Assembly: GCA_965178125.1 (NCBI GenBank)
Contig: OZ237737.1
Location: forward strand, 1,488,001 to 1,552,000
Origin: Bilabrum cf. latius
Taxonomy: Eukaryota; Bigyra: Bicosoecida; Bigyra; Bicosoecida
Direction of reading: 5' to 3'
DNA length: 64,000 bases
Below, piece after piece: positions 53,035 to 63,716 of the stretch. Under the pieces are notes generated by a model. The model was given only the letters and a program-made list of their open reading frames with translations, did not search any database and had not been told where the DNA came from. The position numbers and the translations under genes are program-made. Every line of letters begins with the position of its first letter. Positions within the stretch are counted from its first letter, which is position 1.

Positions 53035-53171
53035 GGCCGGTAGCTACGCAGGTATATTTGACTTGTGAACACGATCAGGCTTTTGCTGAAACAGCTCGTT
53101 ACCAATTACTCATCACACCGGCCGTGGCATCAAGAAAACTGTTCACCGCATTATTGCAGCTTAGTTCCGCG
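53035..53171. promoter_or_regulatory. Short divergent intergenic region (likely bidirectional promoter)
   Basis: Only 137 bp separate the starts of uL3m (minus) and the small plus-strand gene at 53172, so both promoters should lie here. No specific element is recognisable. Confidence 0.4.
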
Positions 53172-53498
53172 ATGAATGGTATGGGGATGCCAATGGGAAT
53201 GCCAATGGGAATGGGAGGTCCTGGCATGGGGGCTCCCGGGGGAATGCAGATGGGAGGGATGCCCGCCGGAGCGCACCTCCGCGGAGGCCCGGGGTTGAAG
53301 CAGGCCGAGACTGAGAAGAAAGCAGAATATGCAACGCTAGGCGAAGTGGTTGAAGGTGCACGGGCTGAGATTGGAGGTCAGCTGCATTGGGTTGCGCACA
53401 ACGTTGGGCCAGCCATGCTTGTTGTGTTCGGGGCTTTCAATGCCGGTCTTTCCCTCACCGACTTGTGGGACACATACGCCAGGATCCCGTTTTCGTGA
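53172..53498 (+). CDS. Small Met/Gly-rich protein with one hydrophobic segment
   Basis: 108 residues from ATG 53172 to TGA 53496-53498, with no TAG codon. The first 40 residues are a Met/Gly/Pro repeat (MNGMGMPMGMPMGMGGPGMG...), followed by a charged helix (KQAETEKKAEYATLGEVVEG) and a hydrophobic stretch (GPAMLVVFGAFNAGLSL) that may be a membrane segment. I do not recognise the family. The frame continues upstream to 52992, but the first ATG is 53172. A non-coding origin cannot be ruled out. Confidence 0.5.
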   Translation: MNGMGMPMGMPMGMGGPGMGAPGGMQMGGMPAGAHLRGGPGLKQAETEKKAEYATLGEVVEGARAEIGGQLHWVAHNVGPAMLVVFGAFNAGLSLTDLWDTYARIPFS

Positions 53499-53605
53499 AC
53501 TGTCCGCGGGGCGCCCAAAGTTATACATGTATTGCGTGTCTTGAAGTTGCACAGAATGACTGGGAACAGGACAGACCGAACGAACTGGCGCAGTTGCCGC
53601 AATGC

Positions 53606-56600
53606 TCATCTTGACGCGTGCGCAGCCTGCAGCTGCCTCAAGAACTGCGCGATGACCCTGCTCCCCTGCACGAGATTCATGAGGCGCACGCTCTCGTTGG
53701 GCAGGTGCGGCCGGTCGCAGGGCTGGCCGAGCGGTATGTGCACCGCCCTGCAACCGAGCACCCTCTCGAGCATGGGAGCCGTCCGCATCGTGCCTCCCTC
53801 CTTGACCATCTGCGGGACCTGACCCCAGACCCTCTCCACCGCCCTGGCCGCCGCCCGGTAGGCCTCCCCTCTCAGGTCCGCCTGCCACCACCCCGCCTGG
53901 GACTCCTCGTCGGCCGACACCACCAGGCGGTTCCGGCTGCGCCGCGATGCGTGCACGTGCTCCAGGTGGGCCTGGATGGCGCCAACCACCAGTTCCGGTT
54001 TCTGGTCAGGCACGATCCTCGCCGACACGGTTGCAACCGCGCGGGAGCCGATGAGGCTGGCGTTCCCCGCGGTGGTGTCGACCGAGTGCACCGTGACTGT
54101 GGGCTCCCGCCAGCGCCGCGCCAGGGCCTGGGCCCCGGGACCGAGGCCTGCGGAATCGTACTGCGCCTGTGGCGCGGGGCTCAGACTACCACTGGCCCCA
54201 CCAATCCCCCTGCCCCAACCGCCACTGCTGCAGCCACCCCTTCTGGCGCCCGCCATTGCATTGTCCTCGCTGCTGCTACCCCTCCTGGCGCCCGCCATTG
54301 CATTGTCCTCGCTGCTGCTACCCCTCCTGGCGCCCGCCATTGCATTGTCCTCGCGGGTCTCGACACTCCCTGCCGATGGAGACGAGGCCGGACCAGCATC
54401 GGTAGCGGTCAGTTCCCTGTGTTCCCCAGCCAATTCTCTGTGTTCCCCAGCCAGTTCTCTGTACATGGCCGCCTCCTCAGTCCCCAGCGGCCGCACCGCG
54501 CCCCATATCCCGGGGACCGCCGGCCTCCCATCGTCTCCTGCTTGCAGAATACCAAGAAGGGCGCACAGGTCGACGAGTGGCTCGGCACCAAACCCGCCAT
54601 CCACGCCAGAATGCAGGCCGCCCTCGCCATCCTCTCCCGCGCCGGCATCGTCCCGCCCCTCCCCTTGCCGCGGGCTCCTGTCAGGCGACGGGGGCGGCTG
54701 CTCCATGCTGCGCAGGGTGGTGGCCGTGCCTGCGCACGCTGTGCGGCGGGCGGCATTCCCCGTCGCCGCGTCTGCTGCCCGTTGAGGCGCCATCGCGACG
54801 GCCCCTGGGACCTTGCCCCTGCTCACATCGTTGCCCAGCCACGGCAACTCAACGGACACCTGCATGCTGACGTGGCCTCGCATCCCGGTGACAAGGCTGG
54901 GCCTCTCGTCCGAGTGCCACAGGGAGTTGCACGCCACGATCGCGTCCACTCCGTCCAGCCAGCCCTTGCGGCGCGCTGCCTCCACGGCCTTGCGGTAGCC
55001 CACGGAGCCGTTCTCCCCCTCGCCCTCGACGATGAAGACCACGTCGGGCGGGGCCGCGCGATCGCCGTCGAAGCCCCTGTGCACGGCCACCGCGGCAAGC
55101 AGCGCCGCCAGGATGGGCCCTTTGTTGTCCGTGGCCCCTCGGCCGAAGAGCCTCCCGTCTCTTGCCACCAGCTGAAAGGGCGGGCTCTTCCAGGCATGGG
55201 CGGGGGCCTCCGGCTGCACGTCGTAGTGCCCAAGGAACAGCACCGTCCTGCGGCGGCTAGCACCAGCACCAGCACCGGCACCAGCACCAGCACCAGCACC
55301 GGCACCAGCACCAGCACCAGCACCAGCACCAGCACCAGCACCAGCACCAGCACCAGCACCAGCACCAGCACCAGCACCAGCACCAGCACCAGCACCAGCA
55401 CTGGCACCAGCAGCTCTCGTCTCGGCCGTCGAAAGATCCGTTGTACTCGTCACACGATCAGCGTCAGCGTGGATGAGTCGCCCCACCACCACGGGATTGC
55501 CGCCCTCCTGCCCCTGCACCGTACCGACGCTCATGCCGGCCTGCGCCATCCAGCCGCTGAGGAGGTCAGCCGCGGCCCAGCACGCATCCCTGCGCCTGGG
55601 GTCCTGGCTGACGCTCTGCACGGACACGAACTGACGCAGGAGGGACACCATGGGCGAGTGGTCTCCCGCGTGCAGGGACAGGGCAGCGTCAACCACAGGG
55701 AGGGCGCGTGCTGCCCCTCCCAGACCACGCGATTCTATGGGTGATGCCCCGTCTGCGGCGCGGCTCCCAGTGCCACCGTACGAGACCCCACCTGAGGCAC
55801 CGACTTGCAACCCCCCGGCGGACATCGGCAGCGAAGGGGGCACAACGCCGTGACCCATGCCGCCAACAGCCAGCGTACCCCCATCCCGACCTACGACATC
55901 GAGTCTGAGTACCGCCGCCCCCGCGTCCCCAAGCCCCGCCACTAGACGGATGGGGCCACCGCTGGCTGCACTAGTGCCGGCTCGGATGCCCGTTCCCTGC
56001 CTGACGGTGGTGGGAGCAGGACACAGTGCCTCAAGGCGGGGCAGGGCCGGTCCTGCCTGCGATGCCGCGCGCGAGCTGCGGCCGTCGTGAGAAGCCGCCC
56101 CTGCCCCGCTCCCGCCGGCGCCCCCGCCCCTTCCGTCAGCAAGCTCCATGCCAGCGACAAACTCGAGCGACGGCAGCGAGCGCAGCTCCACGCCGCCGTC
56201 GCTCGTACCGCACGCAACGAAGCGACTTGTGCATGGGCTGGAAGTTTCGGCGGAACTCTAGTAGGCTGTGGTAGAACGTAGCGATTGCGATGTAAAGCTA
56301 TCGTGCACTGCCAGGAGGCAGCTGACCTGACCACCTGTGCCTACAGCACTTGTACCTGGATCTGCACCTGCACCCGCTAGAGGTCCAGACGCAAGGCCAA
56401 GCCCCTCCTGTCCCCGCCCGCCGCCGGGCTGCTGCCCCCGCCCCCTGCCCCCCACATGCACGACCCGCCTGCAGTGCCCCTTGACGGGGTCCCACAGCCG
56501 CAGCGACCCGTCCATCCCCCCCGTGCAGAGCATCCAGGCGGGGCTGGGCCCCTGGGCAGGACGGGCGAAGGTCATGGCCTGCACGGGACCGCGGTGACCC

Positions 56601-57574
56601 GCCAGCTCCCGCTCCAGGGACATCTCGAAGCGGACTGTCCCGTCCACGCCGGCGGGGGCTGGTAGAGACAGGCTTCCGTCCGTTGGTGTGGCAGATGGCG
56701 CGGGGGCGTGCGCCGGGAGGAACGGGGGGCTGGCCAGCCGGCCGTCTTTCGCCATCGCCGACTGCCCTGACTCTGACTCTGGCTCTGGCCCTGGTCCTCC
56801 ACCTCCACCCCGTCCGCTGGCCTCTTCGGCGGGGCGTGGTGATCGGAGGGTGGCCGAGGCCCTCCAGATCCGCACCATCCCGTCGGTGCCCCCGGTTGCA
56901 ACCAGTGCGCGCTCCCCGGGGAGGGCTGGGGGCACGGCATCCAGAGAGTACACCAGCCCGTTGTGCGCCCGCACGCAACGGATGCAGCCGTCTAGGGCGA
57001 CCCGAAGGGGGCAGCTGCTGCCGCCACCACCACCACTCGCTCTGACTCCACTGGGTGGTCCGCTGGCCGCACGGTCCGATGGCTTGGGTACCTCCACGGA
57101 TGACACTCGCAGGGTCGCAAGTGCGACCACGGTGCTCTGGCAGCCGAGCAGAATCCCGAGCACGGTTTCGTTCGGAGTCACCCCGCCACCCAGCGATGGA
57201 GTAATATCTATCAACTTCGCGCACTGAATCATACCTTGTCCTATACGAAGCTAGAGCTTGCGGGTCAGCCGGGGGGCCCCCGGCAAGTCGGTGCGCTAAT
57301 GAAGCACGAACACGCGCGCCAGTCCGCCAGCGCAGCCGGACACAACGACGCTGGCTGAGCTACCGTTGATACGTTCAGACGACGATACGCATATGACAGA
57401 GTGTTCGTGAGCTGCCCCGTCGCGAGACTCTGCTATAAGGGTCTGCATTGAGGACAGCAATTGCAAGCTCCCGTTCGCCATTCCGAGCACCGTGCACCTC
57501 AGCGGATCGGGTGCGCCACAGGCGGATACTACGCCCTAAAATGATGGCATTGCCATTTCGATTTCATGCTGCAT
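53606..57574 (-). CDS. DUG2: Dug2-like protein: N-terminal WD40 domain fused to an M20 metallopeptidase domain
   Basis: One frame from ATG 57574 to TGA 53606-53608, 1,322 residues; TAG codons at 57536, 57296, 57251 and 56258. Residues ~1-470 contain WD40 blades ('VCTGGMDGSLRLWDPVKG'-type, 'ALVATGGTDGMVRIW'). From ~640 comes an M20 peptidase: 'FLGHYDVQP' (~776), 'GRGATDNKGP' (~810), 'VEGEGENGS' (~848) and C-terminal 'GQPCDRPHLPNE' (~1286). WD40 plus M20 is the architecture of fungal Dug2, which works with the amidotransferase Dug3 in cytosolic glutathione breakdown. It is longer than Dug2 because of low-complexity inserts, including a Gly-Ala tract and tandem repeats. The acidic motif has Gly where active M20 enzymes have the catalytic Glu. 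The start could also be ATG 57550 or 57481. Confidence 0.82.
54236..54360 (-). repeat. 42-bp tandem repeat, three copies, in the Dug2-like gene
   Basis: Three near-identical 42-bp units encode the 14-residue block 'DNAMAGARRGSSSE'. The copy at the low-coordinate end diverges to 'GGCSSG'. In phase with the gene; probably a disordered, variable-length insert within the peptidase region. Confidence 0.85.
54406..54472 (-). repeat. 21-bp tandem repeat, three copies, in the Dug2-like gene
   Basis: Encodes 'ELAGEHR' repeated (YRELAGEHRELAGEHRELTA). In phase with the gene, close to the 42-bp repeat. Confidence 0.8.
55255..55412 (-). repeat. Hexanucleotide microsatellite encoding a Gly-Ala tract
   Basis: About 25 copies of a 6-bp unit (caccag on the plus strand, ctggtg on the minus strand) with a few caccgg variants. 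In the Dug2-like frame it encodes alternating Gly-Ala of about 50 residues, just before 'FLGHYDVQP'. Length variation would stay in frame. Confidence 0.92.
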
Positions 57575-57729
57575 ATCGCAGGAATGCGGCTGATTGCTCG
57601 ATTCTGAAATCGAAGCATGTGACGAGGACTGCAAGTGCCTCGGCAGCGTTCACAAGAACAGTGCTGCAGACTTAGTCCGAAGCAGATTACTTCATTTCGG
57701 CGGCAAGTTTGCATTGAAATAGTACTAGC
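57575..57729. promoter_or_regulatory. Short divergent intergenic region between the Dug2-like and RWD genes
   Basis: 155 bp separate ATG 57574 (minus) and ATG 57730 (plus), so it probably carries both promoters. The Dug2-like frame stays open back to a TGA at 57650, so its start is not fully fixed. No known element seen. Confidence 0.4.
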
Positions 57730-59754
57730 ATGGCTGACGGCGGGTTGTTGCCCCGTCTGAACTTGGAAACTGCAAGGAAATCTTTCGGTGTGGACCGCGA
57801 GGCCGCAAGCGACCCTTCCAAGCTAGAGTCTGCCGCAGAGGAGCAGCAAAACGAGCTGGAGGCGCTGCAGAGTATATATGGCGAGCTAAGCGACCGCGAA
57901 GCCAAGGTTCCTGGCCCTAAGTCGGGTGTGCTCGTTCTGGCGGCAGCCGAGGGTGTTGGGCCCAGGGTGTTTGACGTCGCGATCACTGCAGAGGACAACC
58001 CAGACGCGAAACCGGGTGACACTCCTGCATCTTGCATGCTCCGGGTGGCGTATTCCCCCTTGTATCCAGACAGCGCGCCGCTGCTCGAAATTGTCGGACC
58101 TTTTGGGGGGTTTCGAGCGAACGAGGGCATGCGAGACCGCATGGTGTCTGGCCTCAGCGACCTTTCTCGGCGCAACGTTGGCATGAGTCACATTCATCTG
58201 TTAGTAGACGAAGCTGCGAGCAGGCTGAAGGACGAGGCGAGGCTGGCGGCGGGCGGAGGGGGTAGTTTGTACGAGCAGCTTATGCGCAAGCGGGACGAGG
58301 AGCGCGCCGCGGTGGAGGCAGCCGAGAAAGAAGTCGCCGATGCCAAGAAGAGAGCCGCTGCCGATGAGCTGGAGAGGCAGGCGCGCGCGTCGAGGAGCGT
58401 GGCGGGGCTGAGCCAGGCTCGTCGCGACGACGCGGACGAGGAGGACGACGAGGACGGGCTGGCGGCTCGGGCCCGCCGAGGCTGGGGCACGCAGGTGACC
58501 AAGGAGTCCTTCGCGGCGTGGAGGCTGGGCTTCTTCCGGTAGAAGGTGCAGGCGTTCGTGGACGGTGGCGAGTCTCTGGCCGCATCGGAGAGGATGGCAG
58601 CCAAGTTGGATGGCGAGGACGGCGAGGACGGCAAGGGCGAGGGGGAGGGAGCCGAGGGGGAGGGGGGTGCGGCGGCAGGGGGCGCGGCGAAGTCCGCTGC
58701 TTAGGAGGCGCGGGAGGCGGCAGTGGAGGAGTTCGAGAACACTTCCAAGCTGCCTGTGCCCCCCACCGCGGAGGAGGCGCGGGAGCTGTGGAAGCGAGCG
58801 GCCGACAAGGGCATGGTGGAGGGCGGGCTGGGTACTCTGGTGGTGGGCGGGCTCGTGGTGCCCGGGTCCAGGCTGCCGCCCATCATGGGTAAGATGCAGG
58901 GAGAGCCCGTGTCTGCGTCCACCGGCAAGCAGCATTTCCTGGACTAGGCCGCCAAGGGGGGGGCTGGCACTATGGCTGTGGGGGCAGACCAGGCGGCGGC
59001 GCTTGCTGAGGCAGCCGCTGCCCTCAGAGCAAAGGACGCCGCTGCTGCCGCTGCTCCTGTGGTTGCAGGAGACGAGGACCAGAAGTAGGCAGGCGCTTCT
59101 TCCTCCGCTGCCTCCAAGTCGAGTTCCGGTGCCGGTGGTGCGGCTGGGGGGGCCTCGTTGCTGGAGGGTGTTGACGTCGGTCTCATGGAGGCAGTGGCGG
59201 CTGGACTGGGCGATGAAGGGGACTTGGATTTAGATTTGGAAGATGACGATGACCTGGATGATGATGATGATGATGATGGCGGCGGCGGCGATGGGAGCGG
59301 GGATTCGGGTGCGGGTGCATCCAGCGGGGCAGGTGCCAGGGCGCCTGCGCCCGCTCCCGCGGCCTCGACCAGCGGGGGAATCGAGCGATCCGTGTCTGGC
59401 TCGACTGGGGCAGCGACGCCGGGCGGCAATAGCGCGGCGGGCGAAGCCGACTACCGCGCGATGCTGGTCCGGACGGCCATCGAGGGCGCAGAGGCGGCTG
59501 CGATTGCCACGGGGGCGGGGAGGGAGGTGCTCGTGAGCGCGGTGGAGCGGGCCAAGACGCAGCTCGAGGAGCTCAGGAAGGAGGCGGAGGAAGGCACGGC
59601 TCCTGCATCTGCGGCTCCAGCAGAAGCGGGTGCTGGGGCGGGCTAGGGCAGTGCCAAAGAGGCTGACGAGGGCGCGGCGGGCGGCGATGCAGCCAGCAGG
59701 CGAGAGCGAAGACGCGCTCGTCGGGCGAAGCGGAAGGAAAAGAAGGCGTCATGA
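57730..59754 (+). CDS. RWD-domain protein (RWDD1/GIR2-like) with long low-complexity C-terminus
   Basis: 674 residues from ATG 57730 to TGA 59752-59754; TAG codons at 58540, 58702, 58945, 59086 and 59644. The N-terminus has an RWD domain: 'NELEALQSIYGEL' helix, then 'LRVAYSPLYPDSAPLLEIVG' and 'HIHLLVDEAASRL'. A coiled coil and the DRG-family-regulatory-protein motif follow ('GTQVTKESFAAWRLGFFR', then TAG, then 'KVQAFVDGG'), with 'STGKQHFLD' matching the 'l(S/T)GrqlFe' motif of RWDD1/GIR2. Those proteins bind DRG GTPases and ribosomes. The C-terminal ~220 residues are Ala/Gly- and Asp-rich, with a (GAT)n-encoded poly-Asp run near 59235-59280, and end in a basic tail (RRERRRARRAKRKEKKAS). Unusually long for the family (about 240 residues). 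Confidence 0.83.
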
Positions 59755-59841
59755 AGACAAACATTTCATTTTCATTTGGACTCGCGTAGCACAACAATCA
59801 ATATATCCCGCTAGAAAAGGCTGCTGCGTCACCCGACGAGG

Positions 59842-61368
59842 TCAGCCCGACGCCGACATCGTTTCCAGGTGCAGCAGAAATTTAACCAGAGTGCGCGCAT
59901 TCCTGTCGACCGGACATGCGTATACCTGCGGGCGAGTGGTGGAATCCAAGCAGCCGTTGCGGCCCCAAACCCCGTTGCATGAGGAGGCACCGTGACCGTC
60001 CAAGCGGGCAACTGCTTCGGCTGCGGGATGCTTGGAGTTGGCGCGTGCCTGGTCAAGTCGCTGCCCGTTACGAGCACCATTGGAAATATGCATGCGTTTC
60101 TGGTTTCTGTACAGCGTCAGCGGGTGAATGTACATCCGTAGCTTGTTGGCCAAGGCTGCGTCGAGCTGCAGCACCCGATCCGTCCACTCCGAGCACAGAG
60201 ACCTGTTGCCAAACCGAAGGATTCCGTCCGGCGTCCAAGCACCACCGCTGGCAGAGTCATCCTCCGGCAAGGCGGATGCATTGGTCACCACTCCCACGGT
60301 CCTCAAGACCTCGAGGGCGTGCCGCCGCACCTCTGGCCTCTACCACTGCTTGCTCTCGCCTACGAGAGCGTCGGTGCCAGCGACCGAGGGCGATGCTTTG
60401 GATGCCTGTGATACCACTAGTTTTGGTGCCTTGAGTGGCTTCCAGCACCTGTCCTGGTCGATGGTGACCCACGCCCCGGTGTCGGCGTCGACAAAGTGGC
60501 CGTGGTCGGCCCTCTCCTCATGCCGGCACCCGCTCAGAAAGAGGAACACCATGTATCTCGCCAGCGAAGCAAGGCACTTTTCGTACCTTTGATTGATCTG
60601 AAGGGCGTCCTTCGAGCTCCCTTCGGAGCTCCCGGCCAGCAGCAACCGGCTTGGAGCCGTGGTCCGTACGCACTGCATGGCCCGCGGCGGCGGAGGGGCA
60701 CCGGCCTGCACCGCCACATCGGTGTGCCGTGGATTTGTGTCCGGCGCTTGAGTGCTCTTGAATGCGTCCGCTCCCACGGGCTATTCAAAAGGTCGCAAAA
60801 GCTGTAGCAAACGCCCTTCATACCACATCACCGCCGACCCAGACACTGCAGCATCTCCACCCGGCGCATTCCCCCGCATCTCTCCGGAAGTCGGTTGCCT
60901 CAACACTGACGATAATATGGATCGAAATCGTGGAGGCCCTGCGCACTTTTTGAGAAAATCCCTCGCGCAGTTCGGGTTTGAATTGCTGCAACGACTCGAC
61001 ATCAATTTTCCAAGCGGTAGCGTCATCCAAGCGGTGCATGGAACAAGGCCAATTCCACCTAGCACCTGATCCAAGTGCCATACTGCGCTCTATCTCCAAG
61101 CTAGCTCTCCATTTTCCTACTATCCTGGCTTAAAGAGGGCTGCCGTGCTGTAGTTGCCGCCCGCTAGATAGCGGCTCCGCGACGTAAGCCTTACTCGTGC
61201 GGCGCAGCGACCCAAGAAGAATTCATCTACTTGATTTATATCAGGATGAGGGCACACGATGCCGTTGGTGCCGATGCCATCGTTGCGACCTGTTGTAGGA
61301 ACAGCGCAAAGCATCTGCCCGACGATGTAAGCTAGCAGTGGGGAAAGACGAAGAACGCGTCCCCGCAT
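59842..61368 (-). CDS. Secreted FAM20-like kinase candidate
   Basis: 508 residues from ATG 61368 to TGA 59842-59844. An upstream in-frame TAA at 61378 makes this the only possible ATG start. TAG codons: 61120, 61117 (tandem), 61090, 60781 and 60340. The N-terminus (MRGRVLRLSPLLAYIVGQML) looks like a signal peptide. 'STAALFKPG' (Lys), two TAGs, then 'ENGELAWRQSAVWHLDQVLG' and 'LVPCT' resemble the nucleotide-binding half of FAM20/HipA/PI-kinase-like folds ('vFKP....E..rE.aa..LDrllg.g.VP.t'). 'ADHGHFVDADTGAWVTIDQDRCW' (~residues 287-310) could be the catalytic and metal-binding part ('D...N......IDn..aF'). Divergent, so possibly inactive. Secretory-pathway phosphorylation of extracellular proteins would fit the neighbouring surface genes; this is inference. 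Confidence 0.55.
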
Positions 61369-61550
61369 GCCCTTGATTTAAGACAAATGCAGATGCTGCA
61401 TTGGATACGTAAGTGTTGCGAAAGTGGTGCTGTCGGTCCGCGGCGGCCCAGAGTTTGCATATCCGGAACTCATCCACGAGAGGCTGCCAAGATCCATGGT
61501 TCTGCTGAGCTTGATGCAGGAATTCAGCATCGCAGAGGTTGGTGCAGTGT

Positions 61551-63200
61551 TTAATCCACTCGAAGCGCAAACACCAGCCCCGCAGCTCCGAGGACGGTAG
61601 CCACGGCCAGGGCGCCGGCAGCGGCGGCGGCCGAGCGGTCCGCCCCGCTGCCATCGTCCGTATCATCATCCGCCTGAGACACCCCGTCCGACGTCGCCGA
61701 GAAGGACACCCCGTCCGTGGTACTCAGCAAAGCATCAGCCCGGTTTTCGATGAGGTACTGCTCGGTGTCCGGCATGAACAGCGTCGAGTCCGCAGCGTCC
61801 TCCTCCACCTACGCAGCTGCCGCTGCCGTGGCAGCCTCGCTCTCCAGCCTGAGCTGGAGCTCGATCTGCACCCCCTCCGAGTTAGACCGGTAGTCCGACA
61901 GCCGACACGCATGCTTGGGCCCCCCTACCTGGTTCATGATATCGGTGCAGGCCCGCTGCCCCACGATGGCCCGCTGCGCGTCGTCCACCAGGTACGACGG
62001 CTTGACGTTCTGGATCGTGATTGTCACGGTGGCGACGGTGCTGCCCCGGCACAGCCTGGGGAACTAATCCGCAGGCAGCTCGCAGGACTCCGAAATGCGC
62101 GACTGGAATGCCTCCGGACTGGTCCTGACCTCCCCTGTCCTGAAGTTCTCCCACATCGCCAGGGCTGTGTCCCAGCAGCACTCTGCCTCCTCGGACCACT
62201 GCTCCATCTGGTTGGCGCACTGCGCCGAGCACTGGGGGGACGCTACTTCCGGGTTGAGCGGGCTCCGGGTCCTCCTCCCGCACGACCCCGTGATCTCGTA
62301 CGTGGCGTAGAACTGCACGGCCAGGCTCTGGCTGAACACGAGCGCGCAGTACTTGTCGTCAGACGGCCGCTTCCCGCAACCGTACTGGGCCATCACGCTC
62401 ACCCCGAGGAGATCGACGTGGGCGGCCTGCTCCGCAAACGAGAAGAATGCGCGGGCGCAGGGGATGCAGAATTCGTCCAGGAAAGCCTCGCTCAGCTGGT
62501 TCTGCAGGGCCTCTTCGTCAGCGTCGGCCAGGAAGAGCTCCTCCGTCAGCACCTGCGGGAGGCAGAAGTCGGCCGGCACCCCGGCCTTGAGGCACACGAG
62601 GTCGTAGAGCACCTCGATGTCTTCCACGTTTGCGACCAAGTCGCCTGCGCCCGCCGCCACGCCCGCGGCCTCGAGGACCACGGAGGTAGTGGACTGGATA
62701 TTCGAAGAGATCAGGTTCCTGCACTCGTTGTTGCCGCACGCGTCCGTGACGAGCGCCCTGACGTTGTCGGGCAGGGGCGTATCCGTTGAGTTCCCCACCA
62801 GGCCGAGGTCTCGCATGATATCGGTGATTTCCTGGAAGCAGTACTCGCCCCCCTCGTTCTGCGTGCAGAGCACGTCCACCACGGTCACGGCCTGGGCCAG
62901 GGCCGCGGGGCACACGCCGCCTGACAGGCTGCCGTCCTCGATGGCGTCCATCGTTGACTGCATGGAGGCGTAGCATGCGGAAGTAGTCACGCAAAGCTCC
63001 CCGGGGTTCAGTTCGATGTTGCTGGAGAACGTCTGCTCGCAGGCCCGGTCCATGTCCTGAATCAGTGAGCAGCACGCAGTCGAATTGTCCCGATCGCAGA
63101 TGCTCTGGACCGGATCGTCGTCGATCTGGAGCCTCCGGCCCGGCAGTATAGAGTAAGACTGCAAAGGAATAGAAAAAGAAGCGTCGTGTGGCGTTGCCAT
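61551..63200 (-). CDS. Cys-rich surface protein with C-terminal hydrophobic anchor (5' end uncertain)
   Basis: The frame ends at TAA 61551-61553 and carries TAG codons at 62064 and 61809. The protein is rich in evenly spaced Cys (for example 'DNSTACCSLIQDMDRACE', 'CSAQCANQMEQWSEEAECC') and acidic residues, and ends with Ala-rich 'GALAVATVLGAAGLVFALRVD', a membrane or GPI-type anchor. ATG 63200 gives 549 residues but a poor signal peptide. A strong 3' splice site (ttctttttctattcctttgcag, ending 63159) suggests that exon 2 starts at 63158 (SYSILPGRR...) and that a first exon with the signal peptide lies between 63159 and 63392; I could not fix its donor. No family recognised. Downstream of the small secreted gene at 63393 on the same strand. 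Confidence 0.65.
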
Positions 63201-63392
63201 GGGATCACATGACTGTTGGGTGCTCGAAAGAGGGCCACAGAAGAACCCGACAGGATCCACCGGTAGGTGCCGCGTGCCTCCTCAATATCCACTGCCAGTG
63301 CTTGCATTCCGGGCACCCAACGCGCTGGCGGAGTCAATGGTAAACGACTAGAATGGTGGTATCAGTTGAGGGCAAAATTGGCTGCCATGATC

Positions 63393-63716
63393 TCATGGGT
63401 TTGCCTAGTTTTCTTTTGAGTCTGACCCGCCGACCGATTCGGTTTCCCCGCCGTTGTCCGGGGAAGCCAAATACAGCGGCACATACGGCAAAACCAAGGC
63501 CCACATTAGACAATTGCTATCGGAGTTTTCATCAGGTGGTGCACTCACACTGGGATTTAGAACGCGGGCGGCGGTTTGGCCGACTAATTGTCTGGCTTGC
63601 TGCACAGCATCTTTTGCGTCGCTTAGTAGGTGCTCCCCAAAAGATGGAGATGATCCGACAGCGCAATTGGCAAAGACAATTGCGGTTATCATAAATGATA
63701 CTCGTCCGGTCTTCAT
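63393..63716 (-). CDS. Small secreted protein
   Basis: 107 residues from ATG 63716 (MKTGRVSFMITAIVFANCAVG, a clear signal peptide) to TGA 63393-63395. A TAG at 63405 read as Gln adds only 'QANP' to the C-terminus. It has a short amphipathic stretch (LLSDAKDAVQQARQLVGQT) and a hydrophobic segment (NCLMWALVLPYVPLYLA) that might be a membrane anchor. The frame is open further upstream to 63908, but the signal peptide favours 63716. No family recognised. Confidence 0.5.

Noticed and set aside
53618-55744. A 708-codon plus-strand ORF
   Set aside because: Antisense to the Dug2-like peptidase; its Thr-Ser run is the complement of the Gly-Ala microsatellite and no family pattern is visible.
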